Below, piece by piece: positions 1 through 6,245 of a DNA stretch of 7,924 nucleotides (position 1 is the stretch's first letter; the number at the start of each line of letters is the position of its first letter). This DNA comes from Firmicutes bacterium UBA6132. GTDB lineage: Bacteria; Bacillota_A; Clostridia; Tissierellales; Sedimentibacteraceae. A program made the position numbers and the translations under genes. The stretch spans positions 1 through 7,924 of the forward strand of contig DIVM01000239.1 of the NCBI GenBank assembly GCA_002435835.1, in the 5' to 3' direction. Under the pieces are notes generated by a model, which saw only the letters and a program-made list of their open reading frames with translations, did not search any database and had not been told where the DNA came from.

Positions 1-2
1 AA

Positions 3-1388
3 GGTGGAGAAATTCTAAAAAATGAAAAAGGTGAACTAACAGGTATTTTAACCGATACTGCTGCAACTGCAGTTAGAAGCAAAATTCCACCACTAAATGA
101 AGCGAGACAAAAAGAAGCATTATTATTAGCACAGGAAGAATTATTCTCATATGGACTTACATCTTCTATGGATGCTGGTTCAGGTTTAGAAGATATACAA
201 TATATGAAAGATTTGTATGAATCAGGGGATTTAAAAATACGTCTTTATGTTATGGTGGATTCTGGTGACAGCGCAAAGGAATATTATAAAATAGGTCCTG
301 AGGTTGGACTTTATGAAAATCGCCTGACTATGAATTGCATAAAATTTTATGCAGATGGTTCATTAGGAGCAAGAAGTGCGTGGATGTTAAATGAATATTC
401 TGATCGCTTAGGACATGTTGGAAATGGAAGAAATACTGATGAAGACTTTTATAATATGATTAAAGAAGCACGGGAAAGTGGATTTCAGGTTGCTACACAT
501 GCTATTGGTGATGCAGCAAATCACCAGGTAGTAAATACTTATGAAAAAGTATTAAAAGAAATGCCATTGAATGATCATCGTTATAGAATTGAACATTTCC
601 AAGTTGCAACATTAGATGATATACAAAGGGTAGCAGATTTAAGAATTATTCCAGCTATGCAATCTGTTCATGCAACTTCAGATAAAAATATGGCAGAAGA
701 CCGCGTGGGATCAGAAAGAATAAAAGGTGCATATGCATGGCGCAAAGTTATTGATGCAGGAAATATAATTGTTAACGGTTCGGATGCATCAGTTGAACTT
801 GTTAATCCTTATCATGGATTATATGCAGCTGTAACAAGAACTGGAAGAGATGGGGATCCAAATGGCGGTTGGTATCCTGAAGAAAATATGACACGTGAAG
901 AGGCACTTCGCTCATTTACTATTTGGGCTGCTTATGGACAGTTTGAAGATAAAATAAAAGGATCTTTGGAAGTTGGTAAACTTGCAGACTTTGTGGTTCT
1001 TGACAGAGACTATATGACATGTTCTGCAAGTGATATAAAAGATATACTTCCATTGGCAACAATAGTAGGTGGAGAAGTTGTTTATGAAAAAAATAATTCA
1101 AAAGTAACAGTTATGTATGAAGGAATGCCTATGTCAATTGACTCTGTTCCAATTATTGCAAATGGAAGAACTTATATGTCTGCAAAAAGCCTTTTAGATG
1201 CAATGGGAATAAAATACACTTATGACCAATCTAAAAATATGATCATAGCTGAAAAGGGTACTGATAAAGTTGAAATAATCACAGTTGATTATAACGGGGT
1301 TTATGTTCCACTTCGTTTAGTTGCAGAAACTTTTGGCTATAAAGTTAATTGGTATGGTAATAGTATGAGTATTTCTATAGGTAAATAG
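3..1388 (+). CDS. YtcJ-like amidohydrolase with C-terminal stalk domain, 5'-truncated
   Basis: The reading frame is open from the left edge (first full codon at 3), so the ATG at 168 is internal and the true start lies outside the window. The opening GGEILKNEKGELTG is typical of the middle of YtcJ/Amidohydro_3 proteins, metal-dependent hydrolases of amide or C-N bonds of mostly unknown substrate. Visible family motifs are KFYADGSLGARSA (nt 342-380), HAIGDAA with a candidate metal-ligand His (nt 498), RIEHFQ with another His (nt 594) and NGSDA with the candidate catalytic Asp (nt 783). GKLADFVVLD near nt 978 closes the amidohydrolase fold. The N-terminal HxH metal motif is missing only because of the window edge. 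The last ~90 residues (from about nt 1110) resemble a copper amine oxidase N-like domain: IIANGRTYMSAKSLLDAMG, then YVPLRLVAETFGYKVNW. That domain is common on clostridial surface proteins and suggests export, but the signal peptide cannot be seen. The substrate is unknown. Confidence 0.88.
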   Translation, partial: GGEILKNEKGELTGILTDTAATAVRSKIPPLNEARQKEALLLAQEELFSYGLTSSMDAGSGLEDIQYMKDLYESGDLKIRLYVMVDSGDSAKEYYKIGPEVGLYENRLTMNCIKFYADGSLGARSAWMLNEYSDRLGHVGNGRNTDEDFYNMIKEARESGFQVATHAIGDAANHQVVNTYEKVLKEMPLNDHRYRIEHFQVATLDDIQRVADLRIIPAMQSVHATSDKNMAEDRVGSERIKGAYAWRKVIDAGNIIVNGSDASVELVNPYHGLYAAVTRTGRDGDPNGGWYPEENMTREEALRSFTIWAAYGQFEDKIKGSLEVGKLADFVVLDRDYMTCSASDIKDILPLATIVGGEVVYEKNNSKVTVMYEGMPMSIDSVPIIANGRTYMSAKSLLDAMGIKYTYDQSKNMIIAEKGTDKVEIITVDYNGVYVPLRLVAETFGYKVNWYGNSMSISIGK

Positions 1389-1395
1389 TTTAAAG

Positions 1396-1425
1396 AATAA
1401 TCGCGTCTTAAAACGCGATTATTTT
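1396..1425 (+). terminator. Rho-independent terminator of the amidohydrolase gene
   Basis: An 11-bp perfect stem (AATAATCGCGT, 1396-1406, pairing with 1413-1423) with a 6-base loop begins 7 bases after the stop codon. Its 3' arm runs into a short T run (1422-1425). The GC-rich centre (CGCG) in AT-rich surroundings supports a real terminator. It separates the amidohydrolase from galE. Confidence 0.85.
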
Positions 1426-1449
1426 CATGTCGTAATATAAATGAATTTA

Positions 1450-1458
1450 TGATATAAT
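1450..1458 (+). promoter_or_regulatory. Extended -10 promoter for galE
   Basis: TG-A-TATAAT is a perfect extended -10 element located 68 bases upstream of the galE start, just after the preceding terminator. No good -35 hexamer is seen at 17-18 bases, as is usual for extended -10 promoters. Transcription should start near 1465, giving a leader of about 60 bases in which I see no riboswitch-like structure. Confidence 0.65.
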
Positions 1459-1526
1459 TGCTTTAAGATAAGTCCATTTTAATTGTGGATAACATAAAAA
1501 TTATATCTTAAAAAAGGGGTACATAT

Positions 1527-2525
1527 ATGAATATATTAGTTGCTGGGGGAGCTGGATATATAGGTTCGCATACTTGTGTAGCTTTACTTGAGGCAGGACA
1601 TTCAGTTATAATTGCGGATAATTTATGTAATAGCAAAGTTGAAACTATAGGAAAAATAAAACAAATTACAGGAAAAACTCATAAAGAAGTATTATTTTAT
1701 GAAATAGATGTTACAGACAAACAAAAAGTGTACGAAGTTTTTTCTAATCATTCTATTGATGGGGTCATTCACTTTGCAGGATTAAAAGCAGTTGGTGAAT
1801 CTGTTGAGAAACCTTTAATGTATTATTATAACAATTTAGTGAGTACAATGGTTCTTTCCGAAACTTGCTTAAAATTTAATGTAGGTAAATTTGTGTTTTC
1901 TTCTTCTGCAACAGTTTATGGAGAAAATGAAGTTCCTTTTGTAGAAACCATGAATCTACTTCCTACAACGAACCCATATGGTGAAACAAAAGCCATGAGT
2001 GAAAGAATTTTAACAGATATTGTAAAAGTAAACTCAAATTTTGCTGTTACTTTATTAAGATATTTTAATCCGGTAGGGGCGCATAAAAGCGGATTGATTG
2101 GTGAATCTCCAAATGGAATTCCTAATAATCTTATGCCATATGTAACTCAAGTTGCAAAAGGTAAACTTAAGAAACTTAAGATTTTTGGAAATGATTACGC
2201 AACTGCTGATGGTACAGGTGTTCGAGATTATATACATGTTTGTGATTTAGCTGAAGGTCATGTTTCTGCTCTTAATAAATTAACAGAAGGGGTAAATATT
2301 TATAACCTTGGAACAGGACAAGGTACTTCTGTTTTACAATTACTAAAAGCATTTGAAGAAGCTAATAATATAGAAGTTTCTCATGAAATTGTAGAACGAA
2401 GAGCTGGTGATATTGCTGAGTGTTATGCAAATGTAAGCAAAGCTGAACGTGAGCTTGGATGGAAAGCCAAAAGAGGCATTGTAGAAATGTGCAAGGATGC
2501 CTGGAAATTTGAGGAAAATTATTAA
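1527..2525 (+). CDS. galE: UDP-glucose 4-epimerase
   Basis: This cytosolic NAD-dependent enzyme of the extended short-chain dehydrogenase family interconverts UDP-glucose and UDP-galactose, feeding galactose use or the supply of sugars for cell-wall glycans. The 332-residue length is normal for GalE. Visible are the NAD-binding GGAGYIGS (residues 7-14), DNL at 31-33, HFAGLKAVGES (82-92), SSSATVYG with catalytic Ser127, the catalytic YGETK (Tyr151, Lys155), RYFNPVGAH (178-186) and GVRDYIHV (231-238). Cys299 stands where E. coli GalE has Tyr299 and human GALE has Cys307, a feature of enzymes that also accept UDP-N-acetylhexosamines (inference). The start at 1527 is preceded by AAAGGGG (1513-1519) at 7-base spacing. 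The gene stands alone between two terminators with its own promoter; no other galactose genes are visible, so a role in envelope sugar supply is as likely as catabolism. Confidence 0.96.
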   Translation: MNILVAGGAGYIGSHTCVALLEAGHSVIIADNLCNSKVETIGKIKQITGKTHKEVLFYEIDVTDKQKVYEVFSNHSIDGVIHFAGLKAVGESVEKPLMYYYNNLVSTMVLSETCLKFNVGKFVFSSSATVYGENEVPFVETMNLLPTTNPYGETKAMSERILTDIVKVNSNFAVTLLRYFNPVGAHKSGLIGESPNGIPNNLMPYVTQVAKGKLKKLKIFGNDYATADGTGVRDYIHVCDLAEGHVSALNKLTEGVNIYNLGTGQGTSVLQLLKAFEEANNIEVSHEIVERRAGDIAECYANVSKAERELGWKAKRGIVEMCKDAWKFEENY

Positions 2526-2567
2526 AAATCAAAAACATCAATACAATTGTATTGATGTTTTTGAAAA
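2524..2567. terminator. Bidirectional terminator between galE and rsgI
   Basis: Positions 2529-2564 form a perfect 36-base palindrome centred on CAATTG, with an A run on its left (2524-2528) and five T's in its right arm (2558-2562). On the plus strand it follows the galE stop. On the minus strand it lies about 40 bases beyond the rsgI stop, and the A run reads as TTTTT. The symmetry and the convergent genes both suggest termination in both directions. Confidence 0.85.
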
Positions 2568-2601
2568 ATTTCATTATATATGGGACTGTTTAAAGTAATA
2601 T

Positions 2602-3648
2602 TTATTTTTTAGTGTTTTCTGATTTAGAATTATTTGTTTTTACTACTGAATCATCATCTTCATCAGCGTCTTGTTCTAAATCACTTGCTTTATTTGATTT
2701 ACCGTTATTTTCTTTGTTTTGATTATTTTCTTTAATTTGACTAACTTTTTCTTTTACAGCTTTTACTTTATCTTGAGATTCAACATCTGTTTTATCAGTA
2801 TCTTCTGTTGTTGCATTTGTTTCCTCTGTATCTGTAACTTCAGTTTCAGTTTCTAAAGTTGTTTCTTCATCAACTGCTTCAATTGAAAGTAAAGATTTTC
2901 TGTTTTCTTTTATTGTTTTATTAATTTCTTTTACAGACATATTAAGCATGTCTTTTAATTCATCTTCACTGTAATCAGCTTTAACTTTTGTGTCACCATA
3001 GCTTGCTATTAATTTTTCAACTAAATTTAATTTTCCTGGTGTTACTCCTAATGTTTTAGCTTCTTCAACTCTTGCTTTTCCTACTGCTTCAACTTCAACT
3101 TCAACAGCTGAAGTTGAAGCAGAGTCATCTACTTCATCTATGTACTCTTGAGTTTCTTGCTCTAATTCAGTTGCTAATTCTTGTGATTTTTCTTCATCAT
3201 CATTTGAGATTGCTATTACAATTCCAGCATTTTCATCATCTGTAATATATCCTTCTTGTAGTAGCTTATCTATTGTTTTTTGTACGGCTTCAGAAATTTC
3301 TAAGTTTTTTACTTCAAGGTTTGCTACAATTTCCTGTCCATCTTCATTAACTGCTTTTACAGTAAGAACTTTATCAAACATATTTAAAGAATATTCAATT
3401 GAAGGGTTAACATCCAAGCTAACATAGCTTGTTGGTGTTGTATAAGCAAAACTGCTTACTGCTGCTAATGCAAATACTGAAGCAATGCCTACCACTTTTT
3501 TAATTAATTTTGAATTTAATGTTTTGTCTTTTTTCATAATAATCACCTGTCCTAATTCATAATTTTTGTTATTAATAATTGAAACATTACCATCGTCAGA
3601 TAGTATTACTGCTTGATTTTTTCTTACTTCCATTACTATACCATTCAT
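2602..3648 (-). CDS. rsgI: Membrane-bound anti-sigma-I factor RsgI
   Basis: RsgI holds SigI inactive at the membrane and releases it after regulated proteolysis triggered by an outside signal. The protein (348 residues) shows the RsgI N-terminal domain, starting NGIVMEVRKNQAVILSDDG (residues 2-20) and ending near 37. A single membrane helix follows at about 50-69, then the conserved SYVSLDVNPSIE (74-85). The Asn81-Pro82 bond matches the self-cleavage site described for RsgI proteins. A conserved outer segment, ARVEEAKTLGVTPGKLNLVEKL, covers 192-213. The C-terminal ~90 residues (260-348) are rich in Glu, Asp, Thr, Asn and Lys, probably disordered, with no carbohydrate-binding module, so the signal sensed is unknown. 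The start at 3648 has AGGAG (3660-3656) within the end of sigI; only one base separates it from the sigI stop, so translation is probably coupled. A second in-frame start is discussed separately. Confidence 0.93.
   Translation of the reverse strand: MNGIVMEVRKNQAVILSDDGNVSIINNKNYELGQVIIMKKDKTLNSKLIKKVVGIASVFALAAVSSFAYTTPTSYVSLDVNPSIEYSLNMFDKVLTVKAVNEDGQEIVANLEVKNLEISEAVQKTIDKLLQEGYITDDENAGIVIAISNDDEEKSQELATELEQETQEYIDEVDDSASTSAVEVEVEAVGKARVEEAKTLGVTPGKLNLVEKLIASYGDTKVKADYSEDELKDMLNMSVKEINKTIKENRKSLLSIEAVDEETTLETETEVTDTEETNATTEDTDKTDVESQDKVKAVKEKVSQIKENNQNKENNGKSNKASDLEQDADEDDDSVVKTNNSKSENTKK
3084..3122 (-). repeat. Inverted repeat inside rsgI
   Basis: CTGCTTCAACTTCA (3084-3097) is the exact inverse of 3109-3122, a 14-bp stem with an 11-base loop. 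A second register pairs 3093-3103 with 3109-3119. It encodes the low-complexity STSAVEVEVEA segment, where Glu/Val and Ser/Thr codons happen to be complementary. A hairpin in the rsgI mRNA is expected; a function is not shown. Confidence 0.5.
3537..3548 (-). promoter_or_regulatory. Internal ribosome binding site and start in rsgI
   Basis: On the minus strand AGGTGAT (3548-3542) lies 4 bases before an in-frame ATG at 3537 (Met38). Seven bases match the 16S anti-Shine-Dalgarno complement (AAGGAGGTGATC). Initiation here would yield a 311-residue protein starting MKKDKTLNSKLIKKVVG, which keeps the membrane helix and outer domain but lacks the SigI-binding domain. Whether it is used is unknown. 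Confidence 0.4.
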
Positions 3649-3649
3649 T

Positions 3650-4357
3650 TTAAAGCTCCTCTTTCACGAATTTTAAATATTCTGAAAGTATTGGATAATT
3701 TCCGGATATTATCTCTGCACCTGCTATAATATATTTTCTGTGTCTTTCTAAAACTTTTCGGGGTATATATAAATTTTTTTCTATGGCTTTTATTGGTAAA
3801 TTCTTAGTTTTTTTCATTTCATTTAATAGAATTTGGTTTTCAGATAAAAAAACAATTGCTTTTGCACATGATTTTTTAGTTTTTAAAGCTTTTGGAGACA
3901 CTGAAATTAAATCATAAAATGAAAAGCCATATTGCTTTAAAGTAAATGTTATTGCTTCAATTTCTAATTTAGCATCATCATTTTGTTTTGTTGATACTTT
4001 ACTAATTACAGCTTGTCTTAGTGATAAATCTTCTTCTTCGTCCGAGCTTTCGAAAATAAATGGGCTAATGGCAACTTCGCAGAAATGTTTTGATTGTTTT
4101 TTTATGTAATCATACAGCCTTCTTTTTATTACTAACTCTGAAAATGATAAAAAGGAACCTTTTTCAAAAGAGTATGCAGTAATTGCTTCATTAAAAGCTG
4201 AAAGTGAAACTGACCATTGATCATCACTTTTAGTAATATATTTACCAGTAACTTTATGAGCAGTTTTTAAAATAAAAAATTCATGTTCTTTAATAAATGT
4301 TTCAATATGATATTTATCATGTTTTGCCTTTATTGCACTTTCATCAATTTGTCTCAT
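3650..4357 (-). CDS. sigI: RNA polymerase sigma factor SigI
   Basis: SigI is an alternative sigma-70-family factor that directs RNA polymerase to envelope, heat-stress or polysaccharide-related genes in Bacillota. It is controlled by RsgI, encoded immediately downstream. The 235-residue length fits the family (about 240-250). Sigma region 2 covers about residues 20-92, with the family signature DDQWSVSLSAFNEAI (45-59) and FLSFSELVIKRRLYDYIKK (69-87). An acidic linker (104-110, SSDEEED) follows. The SigI-specific C-terminal domain (about 135-232) contains a helix-turn-helix at about 187-209 (LPIKAIEKNLYIPRKVLERHR). The start at 4357 is preceded by AGGTGAGG (4373-4366) at 8-base spacing. SigI genes usually transcribe themselves, and a matching promoter candidate lies upstream. 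The divergent SLH gene shares the intergenic region, but I found no SigI-type motif pointing towards it. Confidence 0.93.
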   Translation of the reverse strand: MRQIDESAIKAKHDKYHIETFIKEHEFFILKTAHKVTGKYITKSDDQWSVSLSAFNEAITAYSFEKGSFLSFSELVIKRRLYDYIKKQSKHFCEVAISPFIFESSDEEEDLSLRQAVISKVSTKQNDDAKLEIEAITFTLKQYGFSFYDLISVSPKALKTKKSCAKAIVFLSENQILLNEMKKTKNLPIKAIEKNLYIPRKVLERHRKYIIAGAEIISGNYPILSEYLKFVKEEL

Positions 4358-4381
4358 AATTAATACCTCACCTATTATATT

Positions 4382-4410
4382 TTCGCTGATTAAATTAAAA
4401 TTTTTAGGGT
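4382..4410 (-). promoter_or_regulatory. Candidate SigI-type promoter of sigI-rsgI
   Basis: On the minus strand ACCC (4410-4407) is followed after 21 bases by CGAA (4385-4382), 24 bases before the sigI ATG. These resemble the -35 (ACCC-type) and -10 (CGAA) elements reported for SigI-dependent genes and would give autoregulation. A TATAAT at 4379-4374 also exists, but it sits so close to the ribosome binding site that its transcript would lose it. The spacing to a true -35 is my estimate. Confidence 0.5.
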
Positions 4411-4477
4411 AATGATAAAATTATCCATTCATTTACAATTTTGCATGTATTTTATACTTCTTAAGTTAACTAAAAAA

Positions 4478-4486
4478 TGCTACAAT
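4478..4486 (+). promoter_or_regulatory. Extended -10 promoter of the SLH protein gene
   Basis: TG-C-TACAAT is an extended -10 element 38 bases upstream of the chosen start at 4525. A weak TTCTTA (4458-4463) sits at 17-base spacing as a possible -35. An overlapping TATAAC (4487-4492) is a second possibility. Confidence 0.5.
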
Positions 4487-4524
4487 TATAACCTATTTAT
4501 TAAAAAATGTTTATAGGAGTTAAT

Positions 4525-5958
4525 ATGGTTAAAAAAATGATTGCGATTTTGTTAGTATTCATGATGATATTTACAATTATGATTCCAACAAATGCATTTG
4601 CACAAAGTAATGATTATATAGGCCACTGGGCAGAAGATACCATACAAACATGGCTTGATTTAGGATATATTGAAGGATATCCTGATGGTTCTTTTAAACC
4701 TGAAGGCTTGGTAAAAAGAGCTGAATTTGTAACAATGGTTAATAGTTTGTTTGATTTTACAGAAAAATCTGATATAACTTTTACAGATGTAAAACCAACA
4801 GATTGGTATTATGGAGAAGTTCAAAAAGCATTTAATGCTGGGTATATTTCTGGCATGTCATCTACTAAATTCGCACCAGAAGATTTGCTAACAAGAGAGC
4901 AAGCAGCTATTATAGTTTCAAATTTAATGGAGTTAGAAGGTAATGTAGATGGCTCATCAATATTTACTGATAGCAATAAAATATCTGATTGGGCAAAAGA
5001 ATATGTAGGCGCAACAGCTGAAGCGAAGTTAATAATCGGTTATGATGTTGACAATACTTTTAGACCACAAAATAACATTAAACGTGCTGAAGCAATAACT
5101 ATTTTAAACAGAACTATGTATTATGGACCTCCAACATTATTTTATGCTGAAATTTATGAAGTGAGTGGAATAAAATATTTATATTTATTATTTGATGAAG
5201 AAATAAATGTAAGCAAATTATTTGCAAATAATAGTGATTTTAGCAAATTACCTGGACAAGTATGGGGCGGAGCAAAAGTGGATTTATCAAGTAGTGATGA
5301 TTTCGATGATGAAATAATAATTGAGTTGGCTGCAAATACTGTATTGTCAAATGAAATAAGTATTTCTCCTAATTCATTAATAGATGCCTCAGGAGAAATA
5401 AATGTTGAAATTTCATCAAGTGTAATTTATGTTTATGAAGATAATTTAGAAATATTAAATGAAAATATAGTTACTTATGTAAATGAGGATACACAAAATT
5501 ATATTATAGAAACTAAAGACACAGTAAAAGTAAGTGATTTATTAGGAGCTATAAAACCTTTAAAAGAAGGATATGTATTAAGAGTATTAGATTCTAATGG
5601 AAATGTAGTATTAAACAATGCATTAGTAAATAATTCAATGGTATTAAGCTTATTTAATGAATCTGAAAATATAGAAAAAAATTATAAAATATCAGTTCTT
5701 CCAAGATTGAGCAGCAATAATATTTCTATAGTTAAAGAAGTTGACAATGAATATTTAAATTTAACTGTTAAAAATGGCGCAACAGTAGGCCAGGTTATTA
5801 GTTCTATTAGTTCACAAACTTCTCTTGATTCAATTCAAATAATAGATTACTTAACAGATAAACCTATGGATAACAGCAAAATAGTGGATGAAAACATGAT
5901 GCTATATATAGAAGTAGGTGGTTGGGATTATTTCTATTATGGAATAATCGTAGAATAA
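4525..5958 (+). CDS. Secreted three-SLH-domain S-layer protein with duplicated C-terminal module
   Basis: I chose the ATG at 4525 over an upstream in-frame ATG at 4507 because AGGAG (4515-4519) sits 5 bases before it; nothing similar precedes 4507. The 477-residue product begins with a signal peptide (residues 1-26, MVKK then a hydrophobic stretch, cleavage after AFA). Three SLH domains follow at about 31-73, 84-135 and 147-198. They bear the TRAE-like motifs VKRAE, LTREQ and IKRAE, which bind the secondary cell-wall polymer and anchor the protein to the cell surface. Residues 205-310 are a beta-rich segment I do not recognise. Residues 315-393 and 398-477 look like two copies of a ~80-residue module (see findings). 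No catalytic motif is visible, so a structural or adhesive surface role is most likely. It diverges from sigI and is followed by its own terminator. Confidence 0.9.
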   Translation: MVKKMIAILLVFMMIFTIMIPTNAFAQSNDYIGHWAEDTIQTWLDLGYIEGYPDGSFKPEGLVKRAEFVTMVNSLFDFTEKSDITFTDVKPTDWYYGEVQKAFNAGYISGMSSTKFAPEDLLTREQAAIIVSNLMELEGNVDGSSIFTDSNKISDWAKEYVGATAEAKLIIGYDVDNTFRPQNNIKRAEAITILNRTMYYGPPTLFYAEIYEVSGIKYLYLLFDEEINVSKLFANNSDFSKLPGQVWGGAKVDLSSSDDFDDEIIIELAANTVLSNEISISPNSLIDASGEINVEISSSVIYVYEDNLEILNENIVTYVNEDTQNYIIETKDTVKVSDLLGAIKPLKEGYVLRVLDSNGNVVLNNALVNNSMVLSLFNESENIEKNYKISVLPRLSSNNISIVKEVDNEYLNLTVKNGATVGQVISSISSQTSLDSIQIIDYLTDKPMDNSKIVDENMMLYIEVGGWDYFYYGIIVE

Positions 5959-5976
5959 ATTTTATGTAAAGGTTTG

Positions 5977-6022
5977 AACTATTTTTGTCATCCGAGGATA
6001 GCGAAGAATATCTAAAATAGTT
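5977..6022. repeat. REP-like palindromic intergenic element
   Basis: Outer arms AACTATTTT (5977-5985) and AAAATAGTT (6014-6022) pair perfectly around an imperfectly palindromic core. The core (5987-6013) reads GTCATCCGAG, then GA, then TAGCGAAGAATATCT. It closely resembles the widespread intergenic repeat of the form GTCATTCTGAGCG followed by TAGCGAAGAATCT found in many bacterial genomes. That identification is from memory. Only one copy is visible here. Confidence 0.55.
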
Positions 6023-6034
6023 TATCAATAATCT

Positions 6035-6066
6035 AAATCCAGGCATTGCCTGGATTTGTTTTTTTT
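6035..6066 (+). terminator. Rho-independent terminator of the SLH gene
   Basis: The stem AAATCCAGG (6035-6043) pairs with CCTGGATTT (6049-6057) around a small loop and is followed by G and eight T's (6059-6066). It lies 76 bases after the SLH stop, with the REP-like element between them. Confidence 0.9.
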
Positions 6067-6100
6067 ATAAGCAAACAAAACACAAATTAAATTATTTATT

Positions 6101-6245
6101 AATTGCAGTTTTTGGGCTGGAAGAAGTGCTTTAGATGTAGCAATATTTATGGGACAGGGCTTTGAATTCATGAGAGAACATATGTATGAAACTGATAGAG
6201 TGAATAATTATTTTAAAAGAGAGTCTAATAAATTAGGCTCTTTTA
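6101..6245 (+). pseudogene. Possible gene remnant, unidentified
   Basis: The frame starting at 6101 reads protein-like for about 47 codons: NCSFWAGRSALDVAIFMGQG, then FEFMREHMYETDRVNNYF, then KRESNKLGS. It uses varied residues (Trp, Gly, His, Met, Asp) unlike the Ile/Lys/Asn/Phe-biased translation of non-coding AT-rich DNA. It has no start codon or ribosome binding site at its left end, because the frame opens within the tail of the SLH terminator (stop at 6068-6070). At its right end it runs into the hairpin and the gene on the opposite strand. It is best read as the broken 3' end of a lost gene. I do not recognise the family, and chance is not excluded. Confidence 0.35.
6215..6244. terminator. 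Hairpin at the end of the DivIVA-like gene
   Basis: Positions 6217-6229 pair with 6232-6244 with two G-T wobbles. On the minus strand the hairpin overlaps the stop of the DivIVA-like gene (6245-6243) and its 3' arm ends CTCTCTTTT. On the plus strand it is followed by TTTT and, 12 bases on, by a longer T run (6253-6260). It probably works for the minus-strand gene and perhaps both ways. Confidence 0.55.

Noticed and set aside
919..1101. Minus-strand open frame inside the amidohydrolase gene
   Set aside because: It is antisense to a well-supported coding region, has Leu/Gln-rich shadow composition and no ribosome binding site.
1459..1526. Riboswitch or leader structure before galE
   Set aside because: The leader is short and AT-rich, and I see no conserved stems or motifs.
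2055..2574. Two minus-strand open frames across galE and its terminator
   Set aside because: Both are shadows of galE; one runs through the terminator palindrome. Neither has a convincing start or family motif.
4374..4379. TATAAT as the main sigI promoter
   Set aside because: It lies next to the ribosome binding site, so the transcript would begin within or after it, and no -35 is found at the right distance.
4507..4524. Upstream ATG for the SLH protein
   Set aside because: It would add MFIGVN before a classic signal peptide and has no ribosome binding site; the AGGAG at 4515-4519 clearly serves the ATG at 4525.
5864..6046. Minus-strand open frame over the end of the SLH gene
   Set aside because: It overlaps the SLH coding end, the REP-like repeat and the terminator, and has no ribosome binding site.
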